A program made the translations under genes and the position numbers. This document shows, piece after piece, positions 1-7,194 of a stretch of DNA of 23,238 nucleotides; position 1 is the first letter of the stretch, and the number at the start of each line of letters is the position of its first letter. The stretch is taken from IMG/VR virus record IMGVR_UViG_3300030110_003311, positions 1 through 23,238 of that record, one strand, 5' to 3'. Below the pieces are notes generated by a model. The model searched no databases, was not told the DNA's origin, and saw only the letters and a program-made list of their open reading frames with translations. This DNA is from a virus.

Positions 1-12
1 GCAGACGCGTAA
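1..12 (+). CDS. 3' end of an upstream gene (partial)
   Basis: The window opens with three codons (Ala-Asp-Ala) followed by TAA in frame 1. This could be the tail of a gene that begins outside the window. By position, just before small virion proteins and a hairpin, a major capsid or other head gene is possible, but nothing in four codons can show it. Confidence 0.3.
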   Translation, partial: ADA

Positions 13-23
13 TAAATAAACTC

Positions 24-49
24 GGGGCGCCTGGTAATGCAGGCGCTCT
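24..49 (+). terminator. GC-rich stem-loop, possible partial terminator
   Basis: GCGCCTG at 27-33 pairs perfectly with CAGGCGC at 40-46 across a 6-base loop. Wobble and GC pairs extend the stem outward to 24-49, and a short TCTTT follows. It stands out in this AT-rich sequence. It lies between the end of the upstream gene and the strong AGGAGG ribosome site of the next gene. It could be a leaky terminator that lowers expression downstream of a capsid gene, or an mRNA-processing or stabilising structure. The U tract is short, so termination would be incomplete. Confidence 0.45.
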
Positions 50-64
50 TTAACAGGAGGAAAC

Positions 65-478
65 ATGGCAGACACAGTATTAAATACAACTGTATTTGAC
101 GGATCAAAAAAACTTATCACTCACTACAACGTGGTTTCTGATAACTCTGGAAGCACAACTAAAATAGTTGATGTTTCTGAATTAGCAAAAAGCCCAGCTA
201 ACAAATCTTGCGTTAAAGTAAGATTAAATAAAGTTAGTTGTAACGTTTCAGTAACTGCACCAGTAGATGCTTTACGTATGGAATGGGATAATTCTGGAAC
301 CAATATTGTTTTTCAAACATTAAATGGAGAAATGGAATATGACTATTCTTTTTTTGGTGGATTAAAAAATGATGAAGCTAGTGGTTATTCTGGAGACGTT
401 AATATAACACTACCAGCCTGTACAGCAGGAGATAGTGGGACAGTTGTTTGTGAATGGATTAAAGTCTACGAATCGTAG
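65..478 (+). CDS. small virion-associated protein, hypothetical
   Basis: The 137-residue product is not assigned to a named family. It is rich in beta-forming residues (Val, Thr, Ser, Gly), with short alternating hydrophobic strands, and has no signal peptide or membrane segment. It starts after a strong Shine-Dalgarno, AGGAGG at 55-60, only four bases before the ATG. It is first in a run of plus-strand head-tail genes and is followed after eight bases by the adaptor gene. A head decoration or other minor structural role is likely from position and composition only. Four cysteines are scattered and form no metal-binding pattern that I can see. Confidence 0.7.
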   Translation: MADTVLNTTVFDGSKKLITHYNVVSDNSGSTTKIVDVSELAKSPANKSCVKVRLNKVSCNVSVTAPVDALRMEWDNSGTNIVFQTLNGEMEYDYSFFGGLKNDEASGYSGDVNITLPACTAGDSGTVVCEWIKVYES

Positions 479-486
479 GAGTTTAA

Positions 487-1236
487 ATGGCTAATACTAC
501 TTCGGGAACAGCAACGTTCGATAAAACTTTTTCTATTGATGAAATTATAGAAGAATCTTTTGAACGTATTGGATTAAATTCTGTGGCTGGCTATCAAATG
601 AAGTCAGCCCGAAGATCTCTTAATATCTTATTTCAAGAATGGGGTAATAGAGGTATTCACTATTGGGAAATAGCAGAAACCAATATTGACATGATTCAAG
701 GTCAAGCTGAATATAAATTTTTTAGATCAAGTGGTGATGGCACAAGTGCTGTTTCTACACCAGCAGATATTTATGGAATGTCCGATGTCCTTGAAGCACA
801 ATTAAGATCTAATAGAACTCAAACAACACAATCAGATAGTCCTATGACTAAAGTTGATAGATCAACTTATGGTGGTTTTTCAAATAAACTTTCTCAAGGA
901 ACACCTAATCAATACTTTGTGCAAAGATTTATAGATCACGTTAGTATTCAAGTGTATCCAACACCAGATTCAACTAATGCATCTAAAGATATGCATATTT
1001 ATTATATTAAAAAAATTCAAGATATTGGTGACTATACAAATGCAACTGATGTGCCATTTAGATTTGTACCTTGTATGACTTCAGGTTTAGCTTTTTATTT
1101 AGCACAAAAATATCAACCACAATTAGTACAACAAATGAAACTATATTATGAAGATGAATTAGCAAGAGCATTAGCAGAGGATGGTTCTGCTTCTAGCACA
1201 CATATAACACCTAAAACTTATTATCCAGGAGCATAA
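487..1236 (+). CDS. head-to-tail adaptor, P22 gp4-like
   Basis: The 249-residue protein is probably the connector that sits under the portal in short-tailed phages. The N-terminal part (about residues 16-60) forms two helices with the pattern of gp4/gp11-type adaptors: an Ile/Leu-rich helix with a G-L-N turn, then LNILFQEWGNRGIHYW, a motif typical of this group. A beta-rich middle and a C-terminal helix ending near E-L-A-R-A-L follow. Shine-Dalgarno TAGGAG overlaps the stop of the preceding gene. Its own stop overlaps the next start (TAATG). A second adaptor-like gene lies at 1981, as expected for a two-ring connector. The call rests on pattern similarity, and tail completion protein is an alternative name for the same role. 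Confidence 0.65.
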   Translation: MANTTSGTATFDKTFSIDEIIEESFERIGLNSVAGYQMKSARRSLNILFQEWGNRGIHYWEIAETNIDMIQGQAEYKFFRSSGDGTSAVSTPADIYGMSDVLEAQLRSNRTQTTQSDSPMTKVDRSTYGGFSNKLSQGTPNQYFVQRFIDHVSIQVYPTPDSTNASKDMHIYYIKKIQDIGDYTNATDVPFRFVPCMTSGLAFYLAQKYQPQLVQQMKLYYEDELARALAEDGSASSTHITPKTYYPGA

Positions 1237-1826
1237 TGTCAAAATACGCAACAGGTAAATATGCAAAAGCAATATCAGATAGATCTGGTTTAGAGTTTCC
1301 ATATAGAGAAATGGTTAGAGAATGGAATGGATCTTTTGTTCATGTATCAGAGTTTGAACCAAAACAACCACAGTTAGAACCAAAACCAACTAACGCTGAT
1401 GGTATTGCATTAAGACATGTTAGAACTGCGAGAACAGAAAGCGATGTTCCTTATTCTATACCAGAAAATGGATTTGAAACTTATGAAGCAGGATCAGGAG
1501 TTATTAATGTAACTGCACCTGGACATGGTTTAACAAATGGAACAACATACAGATTTAGAGGTTCGCCTTTAGCAATTACGGCTAGTGGTGGAACATTTCA
1601 ATTTACAAATCCATCAGACTTTGATGGAATTACAGGAACAAATGTTGCAAAGTCAGCAGGGTATGCAATAACAACTGGAATATTTAGAAGTGGTGCAAGA
1701 GTGAGCACAGATTATGCTGTTGCTAATTTCTTCTTCTTTACAGTTGATACAGATACTGCTACAGTTGGTGAAGTTAAAGGAGGAGGAGTTGGCTGCTCAG
1801 TTGGGCCAGTTACATTAAGCGCATGA
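1236..1826 (+). CDS. phage structural protein with degenerate zinc-ribbon-like N terminus
   Basis: The 196-residue protein has two parts. Residues about 10-50 read S-D-R-S-G, then REWNGSFVHVSEFEPKQPQLEP. This matches the outline of a widespread phage protein in which the equivalent positions are cysteines of a zinc ribbon (C-D-R-C-G ... V-C-P-E-C). Here those ligands are Ser, Val and Phe-type residues, so zinc binding is probably lost. Residues about 88-145 form a beta module beginning with APGHGLTNG, a kind repeated in phage tail proteins. It is translationally coupled on both sides: TAATG with the adaptor upstream and ATGA with the small gene downstream. A structural role is inferred from context. 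Confidence 0.6.
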   Translation: MSKYATGKYAKAISDRSGLEFPYREMVREWNGSFVHVSEFEPKQPQLEPKPTNADGIALRHVRTARTESDVPYSIPENGFETYEAGSGVINVTAPGHGLTNGTTYRFRGSPLAITASGGTFQFTNPSDFDGITGTNVAKSAGYAITTGIFRSGARVSTDYAVANFFFFTVDTDTATVGEVKGGGVGCSVGPVTLSA

Positions 1827-1981
1827 TTAAAAAAATTATAAATAAAATTAAATCTTGGTTTATACCAAAAGAACAAATAGATGCTCATGAAGTAACACTT
1901 CATCCTAAAGGTTTTTGTAATGATCACAATAAATATAAACATCGTTGTCCTAAATGTAAAGAATTAGCGAGGATTGGATAA
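1823..1981 (+). CDS. small zinc-knuckle-like protein, 52 residues
   Basis: This 52-codon gene fills what would otherwise be a gap between two virion genes. Its ATG overlaps the upstream stop (ATGA) and its TAA overlaps the downstream ATG (TAATG), so it sits in an unbroken coupled chain, which supports its being real. The N terminus is a lysine/isoleucine-rich helix. The C-terminal half carries candidate metal ligands Cys32, His35, His40, Cys42 and Cys45, with the segment FCNDHNKYKHRCPKC. That spacing looks like a small zinc finger or knuckle. The protein is basic and could bind nucleic acid or act as a minor assembly factor. I do not recognise a named family. Confidence 0.65.
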   Translation: MIKKIINKIKSWFIPKEQIDAHEVTLHPKGFCNDHNKYKHRCPKCKELARIG

Positions 1982-2685
1982 TGGCTGGATTAAGTGCATC
2001 AGGATTAATAACACAAATAAGAAGTTATACAGAAACAGATTCAAATGTTTTAACAGATGCTGTTGTAGAAAATATAATACTAAATGCACAATATAGAATT
2101 TTTAGAGATTTACCAATTGATGCTGACAGAAAACAACAAACAGGTAATTTAGTTACAGGTCAAGAAACAATAAATGCTCCAGCAGGTGCTGTTTTTATAA
2201 GAGGTATACAAGTATATGATTCAACATCAGCTACAACCGGTGCTAATATTTGGTTAGAAAAAAAAGATATTACATATTTACAAGAATATGTTTCGTCAAC
2301 AGAATCAGCAAAAAGAGGACAGCCAAAGTATTACGCTATGTTTGGTGGCGGCACAGGAGAGTCAGATACCACATCTGGAAGAATGATGTTTGCTCCAGTT
2401 CCTGATACTACATATAAATTTAGAGTGCATTTTAATGCGGCTCCAGCTTTATTAGAGAATAATGATACTAATTATATTAGTCTTAACTTTCCAAATGGAC
2501 TGTTATACTGCTGTCTATCAGAAGCATATGGATTTTTAAAAGGTCCGATAGATATGTTGACATTATATGAAAATAAATATAAACAAGAGGTACAAAAGTT
2601 TGCTAATGAGCAAGTTGGTAGAAGACGAAGAGATGACTATACTGATGGCGCTGTTCGTATACCGGTAACCTCAGCAAACCCGTAG
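1981..2685 (+). CDS. second head-tail adaptor / tail tubular protein A-like
   Basis: The 234-residue protein has the plan of gp11-like tail tubular or adaptor proteins. An N-terminal helix pair (residues about 5-45) is followed by a beta domain with APAGAVFIRGIQVYD and by PKYYAMFGGG ahead of MMFAPVPD. A helical C-terminal segment with a long lysine/glutamate helix ends in GRRRRDDYTDG. Such proteins form the ring linking the connector to the tail nozzle. Its start overlaps the stop of the zinc-knuckle gene. A TAGGAG ribosome site for the next gene overlaps its own stop. With the gene at 487 it makes a plausible two-component connector. The assignment is from architecture and order, without a search. 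Confidence 0.6.
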   Translation: MAGLSASGLITQIRSYTETDSNVLTDAVVENIILNAQYRIFRDLPIDADRKQQTGNLVTGQETINAPAGAVFIRGIQVYDSTSATTGANIWLEKKDITYLQEYVSSTESAKRGQPKYYAMFGGGTGESDTTSGRMMFAPVPDTTYKFRVHFNAAPALLENNDTNYISLNFPNGLLYCCLSEAYGFLKGPIDMLTLYENKYKQEVQKFANEQVGRRRRDDYTDGAVRIPVTSANP

Positions 2686-2695
2686 GAGAAAAATT

Positions 2696-3136
2696 ATGGC
2701 AATAACATCGGCAATTTGTACAAGTTTTAAAGTAGAAATTTTAAAAGGAGTTCACAATTTTACAGCTACAACAGGAAACACATTTAAAATAGCTTTATAC
2801 ACAAGTGATGCTACTTTAGGTGCTGGAACTACAGCTTATTCGGCTACTAACGAAATTACAAACTCATCTGGAACTGCATATACTGCAGCTGGTGCAACAT
2901 TAACAAGTGTGACTCCAACTTCATCAAGCACAACCGCTCTTTGTGATTTTGCAGATGTAAGTTATACTTCTGCTTCGTTTACAGCAAACGGTGCTTTAAT
3001 TTATAACGATTCAGCATCAGGTGATCCTGCTGTTTGTGCTATTGCATTTGGATCTGATAAAACAGTAACAAGTGGAACTTTCACAATTCAATTTCCAACA
3101 GCAGACGCAACCGACGCTATTATAAGAATAGCATAA
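2696..3136 (+). CDS. small virion structural protein of marine phages
   Basis: The 146-residue product belongs to a type I recall as common in marine phage metagenomes. It begins with AITSAICTSFK and EILKGVHNF, has FKIALYTSDATLGAGTTAY, and ends with FTIQFPTADATDAIIRIA. It is almost entirely Thr/Ser/Ala/Gly-rich beta sequence without membrane or enzymatic motifs. Proteins of this type are usually annotated as structural. The exact place in the particle (tail tip, neck or decoration) is not known to me. Its stop codon lies inside the hairpin that covers the next gene's ribosome site, so translation through this gene may govern expression of the repeat protein downstream. Confidence 0.6.
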   Translation: MAITSAICTSFKVEILKGVHNFTATTGNTFKIALYTSDATLGAGTTAYSATNEITNSSGTAYTAAGATLTSVTPTSSSTTALCDFADVSYTSASFTANGALIYNDSASGDPAVCAIAFGSDKTVTSGTFTIQFPTADATDAIIRIA

Positions 3137-3150
3137 GGAGGCACTCCTTA
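3134..3150 (+). promoter_or_regulatory. hairpin sequestering the ribosome binding site of the repeat-protein gene
   Basis: TAAGGAG at 3134-3140 is perfectly complementary to CTCCTTA at 3144-3150, with loop GCA. The left arm contains both the stop codon of the upstream gene and the Shine-Dalgarno AAGGAG. The right arm ends with the A of the downstream ATG. In RNA this would hide the ribosome site unless a ribosome terminating upstream opens it. Translational coupling or dosage control of the downstream gene is the simplest reading. The sequence pairing is seen directly and the function is inferred. Confidence 0.6.
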
Positions 3151-4058
3151 TGGCTACTTCAATCTGGGGCGGAGACGATCCACTCGTAGCATGGAATCAA
3201 AACTCATGGCAATCTAACGTAGCAACCGTTGTATTAACAGGTGTATCTGCAACATCATCAGTTGGAACTGTAAAATCTTTTCCTGAAGCAGGTTGGGGAT
3301 CTGATGGTTGGGGTGAAGATGGTTGGAGTGGAACTTTTATAGTAAACTTAACAAGTGCAGGTGTTGCAACAACATCTGTTGGTTCTGTATCAGTAGATGC
3401 AGAAATAGGTTCTGGTTGGGGTAGAGGTGAATGGAATAACAACGAAGGTTGGGGTATCCAAGGAACAGTTTTACTTGACGGACAATCTGCAACAGCAAAT
3501 GTTGGATCACTTTCTCCTGCAGATGTAATGGGATTAACAGGAGTTTCTGCAACAGTAAGTATTGGTGATCCTACAATAATTGGTAACGTAGTTGTTGCAC
3601 CAACAGGAGTTTCTGCAACAGCATCAGTTGGAACATTAACACCTGCCGATGTTATGGGACTAACAGGAGTTTCCGCAACAGTAAGTGTAGGAGCATTAAC
3701 ACCTGCCGATGTTATGGGAGTTACAGGAGTTTCTGCAACAGTAAGTATTGGTGATCCATCTATTACATCTAATCCTACAATTATACCAACAGGTTTAGAA
3801 ATGACTTCTTCTGTAGGATCAATAACACCTGCAGATGTAATGGGATTAACAGGAGTTTCCGCAACAGTAAATGTAGGATCTTTGAGTCCTCCTGTTGTAA
3901 TGGGATTAACAGGAGTTTCTGTAACAGCTTCTGTTGCTACATTTGGAACATCTTCAGGTTTTGGAATTCAAGCTTATTCAAGCGTTGACACAGGTTCAAA
4001 TTCATCATATACAGATGTTGCAACTGGATCAAATACAAGTTATAGTGACGCTGCATAG
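3150..4058 (+). CDS. repeat-containing tail/fibre-like structural protein
   Basis: The 302-residue protein has a tryptophan/glycine-rich N terminus (residues about 4-110) with repeated GWG-type steps such as GWGSDGWGEDGW and WGRGEWNNNEGWG. Next comes an array of about 20-residue units of the form TGVSATVSVG, then LTPADVMGL (about residues 105-265). The C-terminal tail is Ser/Thr/Asn-rich. Similar TGVSAT/SVG arrays occur in tail or fibre proteins of marine phages. Each unit probably forms paired beta strands in an elongated fibre. The copies vary at DNA level and two interruptions (near residues 145 and 205) break the array, as expected of recombining repeats. The start is fixed by AAGGAG nine bases upstream, inside the hairpin at 3134-3150. 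Confidence 0.65.
   Translation: MATSIWGGDDPLVAWNQNSWQSNVATVVLTGVSATSSVGTVKSFPEAGWGSDGWGEDGWSGTFIVNLTSAGVATTSVGSVSVDAEIGSGWGRGEWNNNEGWGIQGTVLLDGQSATANVGSLSPADVMGLTGVSATVSIGDPTIIGNVVVAPTGVSATASVGTLTPADVMGLTGVSATVSVGALTPADVMGVTGVSATVSIGDPSITSNPTIIPTGLEMTSSVGSITPADVMGLTGVSATVNVGSLSPPVVMGLTGVSVTASVATFGTSSGFGIQAYSSVDTGSNSSYTDVATGSNTSYSDAA
3520..3935 (+). repeat. 60-bp direct repeats within the fibre-like gene
   Basis: Imperfect 60-base units keep the reading frame. The blocks starting at 3601, 3661 and 3721 align directly, sharing ACAGGAGTTTCTGCAACAG with TTTCC variants, and ACACCTGCCGATGTTATGGG. A second pair with the same core begins at 3841 and 3901, and another partial copy lies at about 3519-3571. 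Differences are mostly at third codon positions, so selection acts on the protein. The copies could recombine and change the number of units. Confidence 0.8.
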
Positions 4059-4068
4059 GAGATAAATT

Positions 4069-5010
4069 ATGGCATCAACATACACACCTTTAGGGGTAGA
4101 ACTTCAAGCAACTGGTGAAAACGCCGGTACGTGGGGGACAAAAACTAATACCAATTTACAAATTATAGAACAAATTTCTGGTGGCTATATTGCTAAATCT
4201 ATAGCAGGTGGAGCTCAAACAACTGCATTATCTGTTTCTGATGGTTCTACAGGTGCAGAACTTTCTCATAGAATGATAGAATTTACAGGGACCATCACAG
4301 GAAATCAAATTGTAACAATACCTTTAGATGTTCAAACTTTTTATTTTTTAAGAAATTCAACATCGGGTGCATACACAGTACAATTTAAATATGTATCTGG
4401 ATCAGGAGATTCTTTTACTTTTTCAGCTACAGATAAAGGCGATAAAATTGTTTTTGCAACAGCAAACGATGGTACAAACCCTGACATAGACACATTAGCT
4501 ATTGGAACTGGTATAGCAAGTGTTGTTGAAGATACAACACCTCAACTAGGTGGTAATTTAGATACTAACTCACACAATATTTTAATAGATGATGCTCATT
4601 TTATTGGAGATGAAAATGGTCTTGAACAAATTATATTTCAAACAACTGCTTCAGCAGTTAATGAATTAGAAGTTACAAATGCAGCAACAGGTAATCCTCC
4701 TATCCTTGGAGCAAGTGGAGAAACAAATGTTGATCTTCATTTAAAACCAAAAGGAACTGGAGAGCTTAGAATTGGAACAGGTGCGGCTGCAGCTACATTA
4801 ACAACAAGTGGTGCACATGACCTTGTTTTAGACACTAATTCTGGGACAAACTCAGGAACTATTACTATCACAGATGCCGCAAATGGAGATATAACAGTAG
4901 CTCCAAACGGAACAGGTAGAACAAAAGTAACTAACGCAACATCAAGCTCAACACAAGTTGTAACAACAGATGGAAAAGCTATTGCATTGTCTTTAGTTTT
5001 CGGATATTAA
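4069..5010 (+). CDS. tail fibre / baseplate-like structural protein
   Basis: The 313-residue protein carries two signatures of marine phage fibre proteins. Near the N terminus (residues about 14-32) is ATGENAGTWGTKTNTNLQII. Near residue 155 is VVEDTTPQLGGNLDTN, a linker that recurs in many phage structural proteins. The later part has beta-helix-like repeats with LHLKPKGTGELRIGTG and GDITVAPNGTGRTKV, where short turns alternate with TIT-type strands. It likely forms a trimeric fibre or spike element. Shine-Dalgarno TAGGAG precedes the ATG. It is followed by a small protein and then by the glycine-rich adhesin, so this run probably encodes the distal tail. Confidence 0.65.
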   Translation: MASTYTPLGVELQATGENAGTWGTKTNTNLQIIEQISGGYIAKSIAGGAQTTALSVSDGSTGAELSHRMIEFTGTITGNQIVTIPLDVQTFYFLRNSTSGAYTVQFKYVSGSGDSFTFSATDKGDKIVFATANDGTNPDIDTLAIGTGIASVVEDTTPQLGGNLDTNSHNILIDDAHFIGDENGLEQIIFQTTASAVNELEVTNAATGNPPILGASGETNVDLHLKPKGTGELRIGTGAAAATLTTSGAHDLVLDTNSGTNSGTITITDAANGDITVAPNGTGRTKVTNATSSSTQVVTTDGKAIALSLVFGY

Positions 5011-5029
5011 TATCAAAGGAGAATAAAAA

Positions 5030-5389
5030 ATGGCAACACCAAATCTTGTAAATATAGCAACAATCACACCCAAAAATGCTATGGGTACTTTAGGTGATAC
5101 TAACAGAACTACTATGATTGATGTACCTGCAGAAACTGCAGTAAGAATTGATACAATATTATTAGCAAACATTGATGGTACTAACGCTGCTGACGTAACA
5201 GTAGAAATTAGTAATGACAATGGTTCAACTTATTATAAAATTGCAAGTACAATTTCTGTACCTGCAGATTCAACTTTAGATTTAATTGCAAGACCTATCT
5301 ACTTAGACGAAACAGATTTAATCGCTGTAACAGCTGGCGCTGCTAGTGATATAGCTTTCCATGTTTCTTATGTAGAAATGGTAGACTAG
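5030..5389 (+). CDS. small virion protein, hypothetical
   Basis: The 119-residue product is Thr/Ala/Ile/Asp-rich and predicted all-beta, with VTVEISNDNGSTYYKIAS in the middle, a pattern of beta-sandwich virion proteins. It has no cysteine, signal peptide or membrane segment. A good AAGGAG site lies upstream in a 19-base gap, the largest spacing in this run. The protein at 10907 has a similar size and plan (strand-rich, with EISN- or ISYL-type strands), so the two may be distant relatives. A role in the distal tail or as a fibre base is inferred from neighbours only. Confidence 0.6.
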   Translation: MATPNLVNIATITPKNAMGTLGDTNRTTMIDVPAETAVRIDTILLANIDGTNAADVTVEISNDNGSTYYKIASTISVPADSTLDLIARPIYLDETDLIAVTAGAASDIAFHVSYVEMVD

Positions 5390-5397
5390 GAGAATAA

Positions 5398-6012
5398 ATG
5401 CCGAAAATAATTAAACCCGCAAAAGGTACTTTTACAACAGCAGATATTACAGTCGACTCATCTGGAAGAATTGTAGCTGCGGCTACAGGTTCAGCTGGAG
5501 GTGGAGTTAATGTAGCAAAAAACTTTTTTGACTCTGGTTCTGGAAACTGGACGGCTAATTCAAATGCTACAAGTGCTTCAGCTTTTATTAAAGGTGGTGG
5601 CGGTGGTGGTGGAGGATATCAAAATAACGTTCCTTCTCCAAAACCTGGTAAAACTGGTGGTACAGGAGGATACGGATTTTATTTTGCACCTGTAACAGGT
5701 GGTGATTCTTATGCTTATGCAATTGGAAGTGGTGGTAACGGCGGACCTAACCAAAACCAAGGACAAGCAGGTCAAGCTAGTCAAGTAACTAATGTAGGAA
5801 CAGCAAACGGCGGAAATGGTGGGGGACGTGGTCCACAACCGCCAGGTAACGCAGGAACTGCTCCGGGTTCAACAGGTGACTTTTCGGGAAATAATACCCT
5901 ATTAGTTAATGATCAAGGCGGTGGCGGTAGCGGTGGAAGTACCAACGGTTCAGGTGGACAAGCTGGACAATCTGGGTTTATTTTAATTTACGATAATTCA
6001 GGATCAGTATAA
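5398..6012 (+). CDS. glycine-rich putative receptor-binding protein
   Basis: The 204-residue protein begins with KPAKGTFTTADITVDSSGR, a head found on phage fibre proteins, and becomes very glycine-rich from about residue 66 to 195. This region includes runs of seven and four glycines and many G-G-N/G-G-S steps, mixed with Pro, Gln and aromatic residues. It ends in a short hydrophobic strand (GFILIYD). Glycine-rich beta/polyglycine-sandwich tips are known in phage adhesins such as the T-even gp38 group. By analogy this may be the host-recognition tip. The preceding TAGGAG site overlaps the upstream stop. The gene is followed directly by the auxiliary cluster with two oxygenases, one of them prolyl-hydroxylase-like, which raises the idea that this protein is modified. 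Confidence 0.55.
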   Translation: MPKIIKPAKGTFTTADITVDSSGRIVAAATGSAGGGVNVAKNFFDSGSGNWTANSNATSASAFIKGGGGGGGGYQNNVPSPKPGKTGGTGGYGFYFAPVTGGDSYAYAIGSGGNGGPNQNQGQAGQASQVTNVGTANGGNGGGRGPQPPGNAGTAPGSTGDFSGNNTLLVNDQGGGGSGGSTNGSGGQAGQSGFILIYDNSGSV

Positions 6013-6013
6013 T

Positions 6014-6457
6014 ATGGCAAAGTATGTTATTAAAGATAGTGATAATAATTACCAATTCATCTGTGAAGATACAGAGTCTAGAGATTATTGGATAAATACA
6101 TATGCAAATTGTAGTTCTTATGAAGAAATATCTGATGCCGATTTTACAGAATTACAAAAAAATAATAAACAATTTACATCAACACATCCACTAAATACAA
6201 CTTTAATTGATGGTCCTTCTGATATAGATGAAGTTGAATATACTCAAGAACAACTTCAAAAAAGATTAGAAGAATTAATAAATCGTTTGGAAAAACAAAA
6301 TAGTAACACATTAAACCCTCCATCTATTTGGGCTACAAATTTAACTGCTTTAAAAGCAATTGATATAAGTTCTTTATCTTACCCAATCACAGGCAAGTCT
6401 TGGCTTGACTGTTTATTAAAAAATAGTATAAATATTCCATCTTCGATGGAATTTTAA
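6014..6457 (+). CDS. unknown acidic protein with coiled-coil
   Basis: The 147-residue protein is not recognised. It is Asp/Glu/Asn-rich with a predicted helix and coiled coil at about residues 77-98 (TQEQLQKRLEELINRLEKQN). The C-terminal part ends with YPITGKSWLDCLLKNSINIP. No catalytic or metal-binding motif is seen. The ATG follows the adhesin's stop by one base, with no clear Shine-Dalgarno, so it may depend on coupling. Its stop overlaps the next start. Position directly after an adhesin gene fits a fibre-assembly chaperone, but the sequence does not show that. It could equally be the first gene of the auxiliary cluster. Confidence 0.65.
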   Translation: MAKYVIKDSDNNYQFICEDTESRDYWINTYANCSSYEEISDADFTELQKNNKQFTSTHPLNTTLIDGPSDIDEVEYTQEQLQKRLEELINRLEKQNSNTLNPPSIWATNLTALKAIDISSLSYPITGKSWLDCLLKNSINIPSSMEF

Positions 6458-7194
6458 TGAATGAAAGAATAATTACTTTTTCTGCTAGTAAGATGTTAGC
6501 AGATGACAAAGAACTACAGCCTGAACCGGCTAAATTAAATATACCTGATTGGTATAAAAAAGTTCCAAATCCACCAAATGAACGTACTATAAAAATGTGC
6601 AAACCTTTTTTAGATAGTTTAACTGCAGGGTATATTTTAAAAAATCCAATTGATCAAAGAGTTCATTTTAATACACCTGATCCAAATGGAAAAAATAATA
6701 CTTGGGTAGAAGTGCATCCTAACTTAGAAATTTTTGGAGAAGTTTTTAGACAATCAATGAACTTTAATTCAGGAGAGGAAACACATGATATAAAACAAGT
6801 AGGCGGAATGACATGTCCATATGCTAAAAAAAATAAAGCATTTAATATTTACAAAATTTTAAATCCTTGGACTGTAAATGTACCCCCTGGTTATTCTATA
6901 CTTTATATGCCGCCTATAAATAGACCTGACGATAGATTTGAAATTATATCTGGTATTGTAGATGGTGATCATTCTTTACCTGCAAATTTTCCTTGTGTGT
7001 TTAAAAAAGAAGGTAGTTGGATATTAGAAAAAGGAACACCTATAGCATCTGTTTTTCCGTTTAAAAGAGAGGCTTGGAAAATGAAAATGGAACAATACGA
7101 CGAAAAAGATTTTTTAAAGAAAGCATTTAACTATGCTTCTAAATTGAGAAAATGGTATGCAGAAAAATATTGGAAGAGAAATAAATGGAACTAA
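6457..7194 (+). CDS. DUF6065-like protein of unknown function
   Basis: The 245-residue protein resembles, from memory, a family seen in marine phages and bacteria and named DUF6065. Recognisable elements are IPDWYKKVPNPP near residue 29, KMCKPFLDSLTAGYILKNP near 46, and NPWTVNVPPGYSILYMPPINR near 136. Later come SGIVDGD and NFPCVFKKE, then GTPIASVFPFKREAWKM near 200. The ordered strands and P-x-G turns suggest a compact beta fold, possibly cupin-like, but no metal triad is obvious. The C terminus is Lys/Trp/Tyr-rich. It overlaps the next gene, a 2OG oxygenase, by 10 bases, so the two are probably translated together and may act in one pathway. No function is established. Confidence 0.55.
   Translation: MNERIITFSASKMLADDKELQPEPAKLNIPDWYKKVPNPPNERTIKMCKPFLDSLTAGYILKNPIDQRVHFNTPDPNGKNNTWVEVHPNLEIFGEVFRQSMNFNSGEETHDIKQVGGMTCPYAKKNKAFNIYKILNPWTVNVPPGYSILYMPPINRPDDRFEIISGIVDGDHSLPANFPCVFKKEGSWILEKGTPIASVFPFKREAWKMKMEQYDEKDFLKKAFNYASKLRKWYAEKYWKRNKWN

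Noticed and set aside
1712-1942. Minus-strand open frame over the zinc-knuckle gene
   Set aside because: It is antisense to two coupled plus-strand genes, is low-complexity Phe/Ile-rich, and has no ribosome site.
3197-3552. Minus-strand frames opposite the repeat protein
   Set aside because: They mirror the repetitive coding strand (Pro/Ser/Thr- or Leu/Gln-rich shadows) and have no initiation signal.
3520-3935. CRISPR-like array from regular 60-base spacing
   Set aside because: The repeats are contiguous coding units with synonymous differences and no unique spacers. They keep the frame of a structural protein.
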